Made by a program: the position numbers and the translations under genes. From CAZCQG01 sp964500775 (GTDB taxonomy: Bacteria; Campylobacterota; Campylobacteria; Campylobacterales; CAZCQG01), in assembly GCA_964500775.1 (NCBI GenBank), contig CAZCQG010000003.1:1-64000 (forward strand): a stretch of 64,000 nt of DNA, in the 5' to 3' direction. The notes beneath the pieces were generated by a model. It was not told the origin of the DNA. It saw only the letters and a list, made by a program, of their open reading frames with translations, and ran no database searches. Within the stretch, counting starts at the first letter, position 1. Each line of letters starts with the position of its first letter. Positions 1-9,286 of this stretch are shown here, piece by piece.

Positions 1-1
1 A

Positions 2-358
2 AAGTTAAATAAGAATGATTTTTTGGTCTCTGAAACAGACAATACCGGAAAAATTACATTTGCTAATGAAGATTTTTGTAAGGTATCGGGATATTCGATA
101 AATGAACTTATCGGTGCTCCGCACAATATTGTAAGACATCCAGATATGCCCAAAGCCGCTTTTAAAGATCTTTGGGAGACCATCAAGGCAGGAAAAATAT
201 GGCAGGGCTTCGTAAAAAACTCTACAAAAGATAAGGGTGGATTTTACTGGGTTTTTTCAACCATATACCCTACAAAAAACGGCTACCTTTCTTGCAGAAG
301 AATGGCGAGTGAAGACGAGATAAAAGAGGCTTCGGCTTTGTATGCGAATGTGAAATAA
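2..358 (+). CDS. PAS-domain energy-taxis sensor, CetB/Aer-like (5' end cut by window)
   Basis: A single PAS domain fills what is visible. The block [16 protein letters not shown] is typical of the FAD-binding PAS domain of Aer and of Campylobacter CetB, which senses cellular redox state. The frame is open to the window edge and codes for K-L-N-K-N-D-F before the first possible start (TTG at 23), so the true start almost certainly lies upstream. No membrane segment or methyl-accepting domain is present, as expected for CetB, which signals through a separate receptor. That receptor is probably the next gene, 14 bases downstream. FAD binding and the CetB role are inferred from the family and the pairing. 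Confidence 0.8.
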   Translation, partial: KLNKNDFLVSETDNTGKITFANEDFCKVSGYSINELIGAPHNIVRHPDMPKAAFKDLWETIKAGKIWQGFVKNSTKDKGGFYWVFSTIYPTKNGYLSCRRMASEDEIKEASALYANVK

Positions 359-372
359 CAAAAGGTAATAAT

Positions 373-1488
373 ATGTCTAAGCAAATAAAAATAACAATAG
401 TTTCAATACTTTTTCTCATTACGGCTATTTTGCCGTTCGTGATCGGCAAGCCGATAGCGGTGTTGCTTGCGATTTTGGTAACTTGGGGTGTTTCCGTGAT
501 GTTGCTAGGCAGTGAGAGCGGCGGAGGGAGTACAAAGCTAGAGGGGCAGCTAGAGGGGATGAGAAAGTTGCTTATGTATGAAAAAAACGTTTTACTGCCT
601 ATAAAAGACGACCCTAACAAAACGGCTTCGTTGCTCAATGAAGCTATAGCCGCTTACCAAAAAAATCTTTTAAACGATACAAAAATCGTGGGTGAGACGG
701 TGCTTTTGGCGGAGAAAATAGGCAACGGGCATTTTGGCATCAGAATCTCCGCAACTGAATGTGCGCCGCATATCAATGCGCTTGTCAAAAGCGTCAATAT
801 AATGCTAAACGGTATCGAAGAGGGGATAGCGCAATCAAAAAAAGTGCTCAAGGATTTTCAAGGCGGTAATTTTGACTCTAAACTTGACGAGAATCTGAAA
901 GAGGCGGAGTTTAGAGAATTGATGGCAATGATAAACGCCCTTGGAAGATCGCTCAAGGATATGAATGAAAAAAATGAAGCGCATAGTAGGCAAATTCAAG
1001 AGAGCGCCGATAATCTCTCCAATGCAATCGCAAAGCTGAAAGGCGAGACTTTTAGAGAGTTGGACGGCGTGGTAAATGAAGTGACGCGAAAAATAGCCTA
1101 TGCGAGTGAGCAAGAAAATGAGCTTGCCGAAAATTTATCACACCTCACAAAAAGTGCAGAAGAGATAAAAGGCATTCTAACCGTTATCGGTGATATTGCC
1201 GATCAGACAAACTTATTGGCGCTCAATGCCGCTATCGAGGCAGCTCGTGCAGGTGAGCACGGCAGAGGTTTTGCCGTTGTTGCCGATGAGGTGAGAAAGC
1301 TTGCGGAGAAGACCCAAAAGTCTTTAGCGGAAACAAACTCATCTATCAATATTGTCGTGCAGTCGATCAATGACAGTAGTGAGAAAATGAACCAAAACGC
1401 TAGAGAAATCGAAGCGTTAGTAGGGGATGTGGAGCTTGTAAAAGCAAAATCCGAGGAAGTTTTGGATATATTAAACACTTTATCTTAA
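373..1488 (+). CDS. methyl-accepting chemotaxis protein, CetA-like
   Basis: Membrane-anchored chemoreceptor of 371 residues. Residues about 7-45 form a two-helix membrane hairpin with almost no periplasmic loop. A HAMP-like coiled region follows, then the signalling domain, whose hairpin tip includes [20 protein letters not shown] and the matching [18 protein letters not shown]. The lack of a periplasmic sensor domain and the adjacent PAS gene match the bipartite CetA/CetB energy-taxis receptor of Campylobacter. It presumably couples through CheW to CheA. An AAGGT ribosome site lies 7 bases before the ATG. A perfect 8-bp hairpin follows the stop. The MCP assignment is certain; the CetA role is inferred from architecture and context. 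Confidence 0.87.
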   Translation: MSKQIKITIVSILFLITAILPFVIGKPIAVLLAILVTWGVSVMLLGSESGGGSTKLEGQLEGMRKLLMYEKNVLLPIKDDPNKTASLLNEAIAAYQKNLLNDTKIVGETVLLAEKIGNGHFGIRISATECAPHINALVKSVNIMLNGIEEGIAQSKKVLKDFQGGNFDSKLDENLKEAEFRELMAMINALGRSLKDMNEKNEAHSRQIQESADNLSNAIAKLKGETFRELDGVVNEVTRKIAYASEQENELAENLSHLTKSAEEIKGILTVIGDIADQTNLLALNAAIEAARAGEHGRGFAVVADEVRKLAEKTQKSLAETNSSINIVVQSINDSSEKMNQNAREIEALVGDVELVKAKSEEVLDILNTLS

Positions 1489-1490
1489 GC

Positions 1491-1511
1491 GCCGACGATA
1501 CTCTCGTCGGC
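1491..1511 (+). terminator. hairpin after the CetA-like gene
   Basis: Perfect 8-bp stem gccgacga/tcgtcggc with a 5-base loop, just after the stop codon at 1488. Only a short T-poor tail follows, so termination may be partial and may let transcription run into the globin-EAL gene. Confidence 0.5.
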
Positions 1512-1525
1512 TTATAGCGGTTGGA

Positions 1526-3535
1526 ATGGAAAAGAAGCGTTTTAGAGAATTATTGCAGTCTGTATTTGATGACTTTTATGAAGAGATTTTAAAAGATAAG
1601 AATTTATCGAAATATTTTCAAGACCCGTCAGTTATACCGAATCTGATAAATAGGCAAATGGATTATCTCGTCGAGGCTCTCTCTATGAGTGAAAAAGAGA
1701 TAATCGCTCACTATAAGGATGTCGGGGATTTTCATTACGATCTTGGATTGCCCCTCTTTGACATTGTAAACGGGATTAATTTTATTCGAGATAGATTTTT
1801 CCAGAAACTCGCCGCTAAAAACTTACTCAATAAAAACTACAATGAGCTGAATGAGGTTTTTGCAAACATTCTTCAGTCTATATCGTATAGCTACCTAATT
1901 AAAGAGGCGCAAAAGCTCAAAAAACACTACCAATCCGAGCTGACGAATACCATTTTTTACCGTGTACATATTCGTTGGATTATCTCGCTTTTAGATTACC
2001 TTGTCCTTAACCACACGAAAACCCCTATAGAATTGGAATACGAAAATAGTATCTTTAAAAAATGGATAGATAAACCCGAAATAGGAATCATCATCAAAGA
2101 CAAAGAGGACAAAGAAGAGATAGAACATATGCACAAAGATATAAACAACATCTCTCAATCTTTGAGCTATCACACGAGACAAGGGAAATTTTACGAATCT
2201 TTGGGACTATTGCATTCGTTGTCGAAAGAATCTTTGAGTGTGATGAATATTCTCAACAAAAAAGCACTACTCCATTTTAGGACAAAAGAAGAGGGGTTTT
2301 TTGCATACATCAAAGAAAAAAAAGAGAATATAAAAAAGAGTCATCTCTCGATTCTCAAAGTCAAAAGTATTGATATGATACATAAATACAAAGGGCTTGA
2401 TGTCAGTGACGAAGTGATAAACGAGGTCGAAAAAAGGATAAAAAGCTACTTTGTCGGATTAGACGAGAATATCATTTTCGTACGATCGCAAAACGGTGTT
2501 TTTTATATTTTTTATGATGAAATCGATAAGAAGTACTTATATAAGATACAAAAAAGCCTAAAAAGCTTTATAGAGAATGACTACATCTCCCTAGGGGAAG
2601 AAAATGTCGAGCAAATCAAAGTATCGCTTATCATTTCTACGATTCTTTTTAGCGAAGTCTCATCGATAAATTTTCTAGAGCAGATGCTCCATTATAGCGC
2701 CAATGAGGCGATGAAAAACGACAAAGAGATATATTATCTCAAAAGGGAAGAGGAGAGCAAGATCTTCGCCATCATCGAAAGCTCTCAAAAAAATATCAAA
2801 TTTGTCCATAATTCACTTAAGACAGATAAGCTTGTGGTGTTTTATCAGCCTGTTATCGATCTCAATAGTGAGCAAGTGTATGACGTTGAGGCACTTGCGA
2901 GGATTAAAGACAGAGAGATTCTTATGGCGGCAGGGACGTTTATCGACCTTATTCACGAGCTAGAGATTATCGTCGAATTGGATATTAAGATTCTCAAAAA
3001 AATTAAAAGCGACTTTAAGAAACTCAAAGATGTCACAAGAAGGCTTTTCGTGAATCTTAGCCCTGTTTCCTTGCGCTCAAAAGAGTATATTGAGACGATG
3101 ATTGAGTTTAACCTTGATGCCAGAAGTCAAGGAATCGTGCCGTGTTTTGAATTGACCGAGCAGTCGTTTTTGGAGAATCTTGAGCTTATTCGGCAGATAC
3201 ACAAAGAGAACGATATAGTCTTTGCGGTAGATGATTTCGGGACGGGCTATTCGTCGCTTAGGACGGTTGCCGAGCTTAGCGAAGACGGTATTATAGATTA
3301 TATAAAACTTGACGGCTCACTGATAAAAAATATCATCTCTTCCAAAAAAACGTATCAAGTCGTAGATGCGATTTGTCAGATGAGTTCTAAACTAGAATTA
3401 AAAGTCATCGCTGAATATATCGAAACTACCGAGCTTCAAGAATCGGTGAGAAGCTTGGGAATAAATTTAGGACAAGGGTATCTGTACTCCAAAGCACTAG
3501 GAATCGATGACCTTGTGGCGCAATTCGGAAAATAA
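1526..3535 (+). CDS. globin-coupled cyclic-di-GMP phosphodiesterase (degenerate GGDEF + EAL)
   Basis: Cytoplasmic 669-residue signalling protein. Residues 1-140 resemble a sensor globin: GDFHYDLGLP (His70) fits the proximal heme-histidine motif G-x-x-H-x3-G-x-P of globin-coupled sensors. A middle helical region has H148-x-x-W151, W180, H201 and H203, reminiscent of a zinc-binding CZB domain (tentative). The GGDEF-like domain is degenerate, with NGVF near 323 in place of GGDEF. The C-terminal EAL domain looks intact: VEALAR (455-457), NLSP, ELTEQS, VDDFGTGYSSL, KLDGS and QGY. It should therefore hydrolyse c-di-GMP under control of O2, NO or CO. A protein with the same N-terminus but an active cyclase lies at 52836-54140. 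The ribosome site before the ATG is weak. Confidence 0.8.
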   Translation: MEKKRFRELLQSVFDDFYEEILKDKNLSKYFQDPSVIPNLINRQMDYLVEALSMSEKEIIAHYKDVGDFHYDLGLPLFDIVNGINFIRDRFFQKLAAKNLLNKNYNELNEVFANILQSISYSYLIKEAQKLKKHYQSELTNTIFYRVHIRWIISLLDYLVLNHTKTPIELEYENSIFKKWIDKPEIGIIIKDKEDKEEIEHMHKDINNISQSLSYHTRQGKFYESLGLLHSLSKESLSVMNILNKKALLHFRTKEEGFFAYIKEKKENIKKSHLSILKVKSIDMIHKYKGLDVSDEVINEVEKRIKSYFVGLDENIIFVRSQNGVFYIFYDEIDKKYLYKIQKSLKSFIENDYISLGEENVEQIKVSLIISTILFSEVSSINFLEQMLHYSANEAMKNDKEIYYLKREEESKIFAIIESSQKNIKFVHNSLKTDKLVVFYQPVIDLNSEQVYDVEALARIKDREILMAAGTFIDLIHELEIIVELDIKILKKIKSDFKKLKDVTRRLFVNLSPVSLRSKEYIETMIEFNLDARSQGIVPCFELTEQSFLENLELIRQIHKENDIVFAVDDFGTGYSSLRTVAELSEDGIIDYIKLDGSLIKNIISSKKTYQVVDAICQMSSKLELKVIAEYIETTELQESVRSLGINLGQGYLYSKALGIDDLVAQFGK

Positions 3536-3673
3536 CCCCAATTTCTTATTTTAAAATACACGCTTCCCCTCTAAAATTAATATTCTTATAACTTTCGCAA
3601 GATTAATATATAACGTAATAATGGCGTAATCGCCGTTTTGTACTATCTTAATAACAATTATCAGGGGGTAAGA
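3536..3673 (+). promoter_or_regulatory. AT-rich promoter region of the glycolysis/glycogen operon
   Basis: A 138-base gap that is the only sizeable spacer before the twelve-gene run. It holds candidate -10 sequences such as TATATA at 3607-3612. A small ggcg-taat-cgcc hairpin followed by TTTT lies at about 3633-3648. The strong ribosome site CAGGGGG lies just before the gap ATG. The promoter call rests on position and composition only. Confidence 0.35.
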
Positions 3674-4672
3674 ATGTCAGTAAAGGTTGCCATTAACGGT
3701 ACGGGTAGAATCGGTATGACTTCAGCGAGAATAATCGGAGGGAGAGACGATGTTGAATTGGTGGCGATGAACACGACCACCGATATTGACACGCTTATCC
3801 ATCTTTTGCGCTTTGATTCCGTGCATAAGAGTTTCGATGTTGAGAAGCTCGGCGAAGACACGCTAAGGATAGGCAACAATAAGAATGTCAAAATTTTTAG
3901 CAACAGAGACCCGAAAGCCGTAATGTTCGGTAGCGTAGGGACACAAGTCGTTTTAGAGTGCACGGGTGTGTTTAAGGGGGGCGGCGATGCCGCGGTACAT
4001 TTGCATGACGGTGTACAAAGAGTCGTTATCTCGGCACCCGCAGACGGCGAAACCCCGACGTATGTAATGGGGGTGAATCACCTAGAGTATAAAGACGAAC
4101 CCGTGATTTCGAACGCCTCTTGTACGACAAACTGCCTTGCGCCGGTAGCGAAGGTTTTACACGATAATTTCGGCATAGATTTTGGGCTGATGACTACGGT
4201 GCACAGCTATACCAATGATCAAAATCTCCTCGATGTCAAACACAAAGATCTTCGCAGGGCACGCGCTGCTGCTATGAATATGATACCTACTTCTACCGGA
4301 GCGGCAAAGGCTATCGGGCTTGTGATGCCCGAACTCAAAGGCAAACTCAACGGTTTTGCGATTCGTGTCCCTACGCCCGATGTTTCGGTTGTCGATTTAA
4401 GCGTCAATTTTAAGAAATTCGTCACGAAAGAAGCGATAAACGACGCTATGCGGGAAGCGGCGAATACGCATATGAAAAACTACATATTGATGGATGATTA
4501 CAAGCGTGTTTCTAGCGATTTTATCGGCTCGCCGTATAGTGCCATTTTCGTTCCTGATTATACGATGGTGGTAGGAGATAAAGCGGCAAAAATTTTGGCT
4601 TGGTACGACAACGAATGGGGGTATTCAAGCAGGCTCGTCGATATGGCGGCATATATAGGAAGTACACTATGA
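3674..4672 (+). CDS. gap: glyceraldehyde-3-phosphate dehydrogenase, type I
   Basis: Interconverts glyceraldehyde 3-phosphate and 1,3-bisphosphoglycerate with NAD(P) in glycolysis and gluconeogenesis. The 332-residue protein has the N-terminal Rossmann motif INGTGRIG and the catalytic-cysteine block SNASCTTNCLAP. TTVHSYTNDQ and the C-terminal WYDNEWGYSSRL are also present. The start at 3674 gives the standard N-terminus MSVKVAINGTG and has a good ribosome site (CAGGGGGTAAGA); a 12-residue longer reading lacks both. The stop overlaps the pgi start as ATGA, so the two are translationally coupled. First gene of the long carbon-metabolism operon. Confidence 0.97.
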   Translation: MSVKVAINGTGRIGMTSARIIGGRDDVELVAMNTTTDIDTLIHLLRFDSVHKSFDVEKLGEDTLRIGNNKNVKIFSNRDPKAVMFGSVGTQVVLECTGVFKGGGDAAVHLHDGVQRVVISAPADGETPTYVMGVNHLEYKDEPVISNASCTTNCLAPVAKVLHDNFGIDFGLMTTVHSYTNDQNLLDVKHKDLRRARAAAMNMIPTSTGAAKAIGLVMPELKGKLNGFAIRVPTPDVSVVDLSVNFKKFVTKEAINDAMREAANTHMKNYILMDDYKRVSSDFIGSPYSAIFVPDYTMVVGDKAAKILAWYDNEWGYSSRLVDMAAYIGSTL

Positions 4673-5934
4673 TACACACTACACACTTTTTCAACGATAC
4701 GCTCACAAAGACCGAAGAGAAGATACTAGATGCGCTTCACGAGCAGATCGTGCACGAAAAAGAGAGCGGCGAGATAGGGTACTATCTCTTGCCGGAAAAT
4801 AGCGATAATATTGTTGAACAAATCGAAAATTTTGCCGCTAATTCCAAACTCGTACAAAGCGGCAAACTGAAAAACGTAGTCGTTATGGGAATCGGCGGAT
4901 CGACATTGGGCGCAAAAGCGATCGACGAAGCGCTGAAACACACTCGCAATAGAAATAGCGTGCGAGCGATATTTCTAGAAAACGGCGATCCGATTGTGCT
5001 CAAAAGGGAGCTTAAATCGGTGCAATATGACGAGAGTATCTTTATAATGATCTCAAAGTCCGGCAGTACGATAGAAACCACTTCCGTGACGAAATATCTC
5101 ATTAACCGATTTGACATCGATTTTAAAGATAGCGAAACGAAAGAACACTTTTTGACGGTGACGGATAAAGATTCACCGCTCGATAGACTTGCCGCGGGAT
5201 ACGGACTTCACTCTTTTAATATCCCAAAAAACGTCGGCGGGAGATTCTCCGTGCTCTCGGCAGTCGGATTATTTCCGTTAAAGCTTTTGGGATATGACAT
5301 CCGAGCGCTTTTGGATGGCGCGCAAGAGCAGGGGAGAAAGTATTTTTCGAAAACTTCATGTAAGCTAGAAAAAAAGGCATACAGGTATTATAAATATGCT
5401 GCCTCAAAACCCATCAATGTTCTCTTCTCCTACGCAAGCACATTGCGAGAGTTCAACGCATGGTATGTACAGCTTTGGGGAGAATCGTTGGGCAAGATTG
5501 ATACTCGCGGCGAGAGTGTAGGGTTGACCCCGATCGGTCTTGTGGGGAGTGTAGATCAGCACTCATTTTTGCAACTCATCGTCCAAGGACCAAAAGATAA
5601 AACTGTTACGTTTATTAAAATAAAAGACTTCGGAGATGCAGAGACTATCCCCGACATTACCCTTCCGAATCTCGAAAGCACCGACTACGTAAACGCAAAA
5701 TCGTTTCAGCAACTTATCAATAGTCAGTGCCAAGCTACGTTAGAGACCCTCAAAGAGCGGGGCGTAAGCGTAGATTTGATTGAGGTCGATGCGCTGGATG
5801 AGGCGAGTATGGGGGCATTGATACTATACTTCGAGCTACTTACATCCTGCGTAGGCGTTCTGTTTGGCGTAAATACGTATGATCAGCCGGGTGTGGAATT
5901 CGGAAAGAAAAAACTTGTCGAGATGTTTGCCTAA
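4669..5934 (+). CDS. pgi: glucose-6-phosphate isomerase
   Basis: Interconverts glucose 6-phosphate and fructose 6-phosphate. The 421-residue protein is of the short bacterial type. Family signatures are SKSGSTIETTS (phosphate binding), VGGRFSVLSAVGLFP and GESLGK. The last is followed by the prosite-like block LTPIGLVGSVDQHSFLQL. The start ATG at 4669 overlaps the gap stop. A longer in-frame reading into gap is just coding overlap: its N-terminus would be a frameshifted copy of GAPDH sequence. Its place between gap and the glycogen genes fits a role in feeding hexose phosphate to storage, or drawing it back. Confidence 0.95.
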   Translation: MIHTTHFFNDTLTKTEEKILDALHEQIVHEKESGEIGYYLLPENSDNIVEQIENFAANSKLVQSGKLKNVVVMGIGGSTLGAKAIDEALKHTRNRNSVRAIFLENGDPIVLKRELKSVQYDESIFIMISKSGSTIETTSVTKYLINRFDIDFKDSETKEHFLTVTDKDSPLDRLAAGYGLHSFNIPKNVGGRFSVLSAVGLFPLKLLGYDIRALLDGAQEQGRKYFSKTSCKLEKKAYRYYKYAASKPINVLFSYASTLREFNAWYVQLWGESLGKIDTRGESVGLTPIGLVGSVDQHSFLQLIVQGPKDKTVTFIKIKDFGDAETIPDITLPNLESTDYVNAKSFQQLINSQCQATLETLKERGVSVDLIEVDALDEASMGALILYFELLTSCVGVLFGVNTYDQPGVEFGKKKLVEMFA

Positions 5935-5960
5935 ATAAACCTCCTAAAAAAGGCGTTTTG

Positions 5961-8060
5961 ATGAAGATAAAAAGTCTCTATGTGGCTTCATTGCAAAAAA
6001 ATGCAGGAAGCTTGATTGTTAGTATGGGATTGATGGAACTCTTGAAAAAGAATTTTCAAAAAGTCGCCGTTTTTAGACCTGTCGTAGAATACGGCGAAGC
6101 TAGAGACAATGATCTCTCATTCTTGATAGATTATTTTTCGCTAGATATGCGATATGAAGATGGATTGGGTTTTCATACAAAAGAGCTAGAATCGCTCATC
6201 GCACAAAACAGAACGCACGATATGCTAGAGACTTTGATAAGCAAGTACAATAAACTCGAACAAGCCTACGACTTTGTCCTTATTGAGGGATTGTGCAGGG
6301 ACAGCTTTAGTGCTTCTATCGATTTTGACCTCAACCTCCTCATAGCAAAAAATCTCGGCAGTAAACTCGTATCCGTCCTCAAAGGTAAAAATAGAAGTAT
6401 AGAAGAGATACTAGAAGACGTGAGAATCGAGCATGAGGCGATAAAAAACGAAGGGTGCGCCCATTTTGCCACCTTTGTAAACAGAATCCCTTCTAGTTCA
6501 ATTGCCGATTTCAAAGAGACGCTACAAAGCAATGTGGCATCAGATAATATTCCCGTTTTTGTTTTGCCCGAGATTGATGAGCTTGATAAGCCGACGCTAG
6601 AGGATATTAAGAGCGCGCTTGATTGCGAGCTTCTTTTGGGTGAAGAGAAAGACCTAAAGAGGGTGATGCGCGGAAGTAAAATTGCCGCAATGACCACCGA
6701 GCATTATATTGAGCGCCTCGATGAGGGGGATTTAGTGATAGTACCCGGTGATAGAAGCGATGTCATTATCGCCTCTTTCGCATCGCTCTATTCGAGAAAT
6801 TGTCCCAATATAGCCGGTTTATTGCTTAGCGGCGGACTGCGTCCGAGTAGCTCCGTTATGCGTTTGCTTGAGGGGTTTGGCTCTTTTCCTTTGCCCGTGC
6901 TTTCGGTGGAGACGGATACTTGGAATACCGCCGTGAACGTGGAGAAGACTCCGGCACTCATAACCGCACAAAGCGAAAGAAAAATCTCTTTGGCGATGGG
7001 GCTTTTTAATACCTATGTTGATTCAAATACCATAGCAAATATGCTAGAAATCGACGCTACTACCGTCATTACTCCCGCTATGTTCGAGTTCAATCTTTTT
7101 GAGCGTGCGAGAAGCCAAAGGAAAACAATCGTCCTTCCCGAAAGCAGCGATGAGCGAATCTTGCGTGCGACTGAGATTCTGCTCAACCGAGACGTAGTGG
7201 AAATAGTCCTTTTGGGCAATAAAGAGGAGATACTCTACAAAAGCTCGCAACTCGGTTTAAATATCGCAAAAGCGCAAATCGTAGATCCGAATGATTCGCC
7301 TTTGTATGAAGAGTTTGTCGATACGTTTTATGACTTGAGAAAGGCGAAGGGCTTGCAGCTCCAAGTGGCGAAAGACACGATGCTTATCCCTGCATATTTC
7401 GGCACGATGATGGTATACAAAGGGATGGCGGACGGAATGGTGTCGGGTGCAATAAATACAACGGCAGATACCATCAGACCGGCATTGCAAATCATAAAAA
7501 CGGTAGAGGGAATCTCCATAGTTTCTAGCGTCTTTTTTATGTGTTTAGATACAAAGGTGTTGGTATACGGAGATTGTGCGGTCAATCAGAATCCAAACGC
7601 GGAACAGCTTTGTGAAATAGCGATCTCTTCGGCAGACACCGCTATGAAATTCGGAATCGAACCAAAGATTGCAATGCTCTCATACTCTACCGGTGCATCG
7701 GGCAGCGGCGAAGATGTGGAAAAGGTAAAAAAAGCAACCAAGCTTGTCAAATCGCTCCGCCCCGATCTTGAGATAGAGGGACCGATACAATATGATGCGG
7801 CGATCGATCCCGATGTCGCCAAAACAAAACTCCCTAATTCTAAAGTTGCGGGACAAGCGACGATTTTTATCTTTCCTGATTTAAATACGGGTAATAACAC
7901 TTACAAGGCGGTACAGCGATCGGCAAACGCATTGGCGATCGGACCGGTATTGCAGGGCTTGAAAAAGCCGGTAAACGACCTAAGCAGAGGATGTTTAGTC
8001 GCCGACATCGTCAATACCGTCGCCATCACGGCAATCCAAGCGCAAGGCGGTCTACAATGA
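5961..8060 (+). CDS. pta: phosphate acetyltransferase (long form)
   Basis: Converts acetyl-CoA plus phosphate to acetyl phosphate and back. The 699-residue protein has the long Pta layout: an N-terminal CobB/DRTGG-type regulatory half (about 1-350) and a C-terminal catalytic PTA_PTB domain. The catalytic half includes VLPESSDERILRATE, DGMVSGAINTTADTIRPALQ and SYSTGASGSG. Odd point: the N-terminal P-loop-like segment reads LQKNAGSLIVSMG, lacking the Gly-Lys-Ser seen in enterobacterial Pta, so nucleotide binding there is doubtful. ATG at 5961 is chosen over TTG at 5958 because of AAGG 8 bases upstream. The stop overlaps ackA as ATGA. Confidence 0.95.
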   Translation: MKIKSLYVASLQKNAGSLIVSMGLMELLKKNFQKVAVFRPVVEYGEARDNDLSFLIDYFSLDMRYEDGLGFHTKELESLIAQNRTHDMLETLISKYNKLEQAYDFVLIEGLCRDSFSASIDFDLNLLIAKNLGSKLVSVLKGKNRSIEEILEDVRIEHEAIKNEGCAHFATFVNRIPSSSIADFKETLQSNVASDNIPVFVLPEIDELDKPTLEDIKSALDCELLLGEEKDLKRVMRGSKIAAMTTEHYIERLDEGDLVIVPGDRSDVIIASFASLYSRNCPNIAGLLLSGGLRPSSSVMRLLEGFGSFPLPVLSVETDTWNTAVNVEKTPALITAQSERKISLAMGLFNTYVDSNTIANMLEIDATTVITPAMFEFNLFERARSQRKTIVLPESSDERILRATEILLNRDVVEIVLLGNKEEILYKSSQLGLNIAKAQIVDPNDSPLYEEFVDTFYDLRKAKGLQLQVAKDTMLIPAYFGTMMVYKGMADGMVSGAINTTADTIRPALQIIKTVEGISIVSSVFFMCLDTKVLVYGDCAVNQNPNAEQLCEIAISSADTAMKFGIEPKIAMLSYSTGASGSGEDVEKVKKATKLVKSLRPDLEIEGPIQYDAAIDPDVAKTKLPNSKVAGQATIFIFPDLNTGNNTYKAVQRSANALAIGPVLQGLKKPVNDLSRGCLVADIVNTVAITAIQAQGGLQ

Positions 8061-9286
8061 AAGTATTGGTGTTAAACTCCGGAAGTTCTTCTATAAAGTT
8101 TCAACTTTTTATCGTAGAGCAAAGCAAGCCTCTTATTGGCGGATTAGTAGAGCAAATCGGACAAGAGCACAGTCATATTAAATACAAATATTTTTGCGAG
8201 GAAGACGGTAGTGAGCATAGTGAAGAGGTTTTTTGCGATATAAAAAGTCACAAAGAGGGGCTTCTTGCAGTAAGCGATATACTTGCAAAAAGCGGAATTG
8301 TCCAGAGTTTTAGCGAGCTTGACGGTATAGGACATAGAGTGGTGCACGGCGGCGAGAAGTTCAGTAATCCGGTGATAATAGACGACAAAGTCATTGCTAC
8401 GATCAAAAAACTCTCTATCTTGGCTCCTCTGCACAATCCTGCGAATCTAAGCGGAATCGAGGTGGCGCTAGAGCACAGTCCAAACGTGCCGCAGGTTGCC
8501 GTTTTTGATACTGCATACCACCAGACCATCCCGCAATATGCGTATATGTACGCACTCCCGTATGAATTGTATGAAAAGTATAATATCCGAAGATACGGAT
8601 TCCACGGCACGTCTCACTATTTTGTGGCGAATGAATACGCTAAAAAAGTAGGAAAAAGACTAGAAGAGTGTAATCTTATCACCTTGCACCTAGGAAACGG
8701 CGCAAGTGTCGCGGCGATAAAAGAGGGGAAAAGTATCGATACCTCTATGGGATTTACCCCTTTAGAAGGGCTAATGATGGGAACGAGAAGCGGCGATATG
8801 GATCCCGCGATCATTAACTATCTCCACGGTGTAGCCGGAATGGATTTTGACCAAGTCGATGCCATGCTCAATAAAGAGAGCGGACTCAAAGGGGTTTGCG
8901 GCAACAACGATTTGCGAGAGGTGATAGAGCATGCGCAAAGCGGCGACGCACGTGCGAAGTTGGCTCTCGATATGTTTTGTTATCGTATCAAGAAATATAT
9001 AGGTGCGTATTGTGCCGCTATAGGCAAGGTCGAAAGTATCGTCTTTACGGGCGGAATTGGTGAAAATTCTGCTTTAGTGAGGGAAAAGGTATGTGAAGGA
9101 TTAGAGGCTGGTTTCGGCATCGAAATAGATGAAAATGAAAATAGAAACGATGAAAAAGGTGAAAGAGAAATTAACTCTAAAAGTAGTAGAATTAAAGTAT
9201 ATGTGATTCCTACCAATGAAGAGTTGGAGATAGCATTGCAAACAAGAGAACTAATAAAAAACTATAAGCAAGGAGAAAAAGTATGA
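8057..9286 (+). CDS. ackA: acetate kinase
   Basis: Interconverts acetyl phosphate plus ADP with acetate plus ATP, completing the Pta-AckA pathway. The 409-residue protein has the N-terminal phosphate-binding motif LNSGSSSIKFQL. RRYGFHGTSH carries the catalytic histidine region. HLGNGAS, the arginine-containing MGTRSGDMDP, FTGGIGENS and the C-terminal IPTNEELEIA are also present. A charged, low-complexity insert (about residues 355-375, rich in E, N and K) precedes the last motif. The start overlaps the pta stop (ATGA), and the stop overlaps pgk. Its location inside a glycolysis/glycogen operon suggests it can make ATP from stored carbon or assimilate acetate. Confidence 0.95.
   Translation: MKVLVLNSGSSSIKFQLFIVEQSKPLIGGLVEQIGQEHSHIKYKYFCEEDGSEHSEEVFCDIKSHKEGLLAVSDILAKSGIVQSFSELDGIGHRVVHGGEKFSNPVIIDDKVIATIKKLSILAPLHNPANLSGIEVALEHSPNVPQVAVFDTAYHQTIPQYAYMYALPYELYEKYNIRRYGFHGTSHYFVANEYAKKVGKRLEECNLITLHLGNGASVAAIKEGKSIDTSMGFTPLEGLMMGTRSGDMDPAIINYLHGVAGMDFDQVDAMLNKESGLKGVCGNNDLREVIEHAQSGDARAKLALDMFCYRIKKYIGAYCAAIGKVESIVFTGGIGENSALVREKVCEGLEAGFGIEIDENENRNDEKGEREINSKSSRIKVYVIPTNEELEIALQTRELIKNYKQGEKV

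Noticed and set aside
3633..3648. Small ggcg/cgcc hairpin with TTTT as a terminator of the EAL gene
   Set aside because: Four-bp stem only; too weak to call as a separate feature.
4600..4668. Upstream extension of pgi into gap
   Set aside because: The added residues are gap sequence in another frame; the ATGA junction at 4669 gives the normal N-terminus.
7991..8056. Upstream extension of ackA into pta
   Set aside because: Adds Arg/His-rich residues from the other frame of pta; acetate kinases start at MKVLVLNSGSSS.
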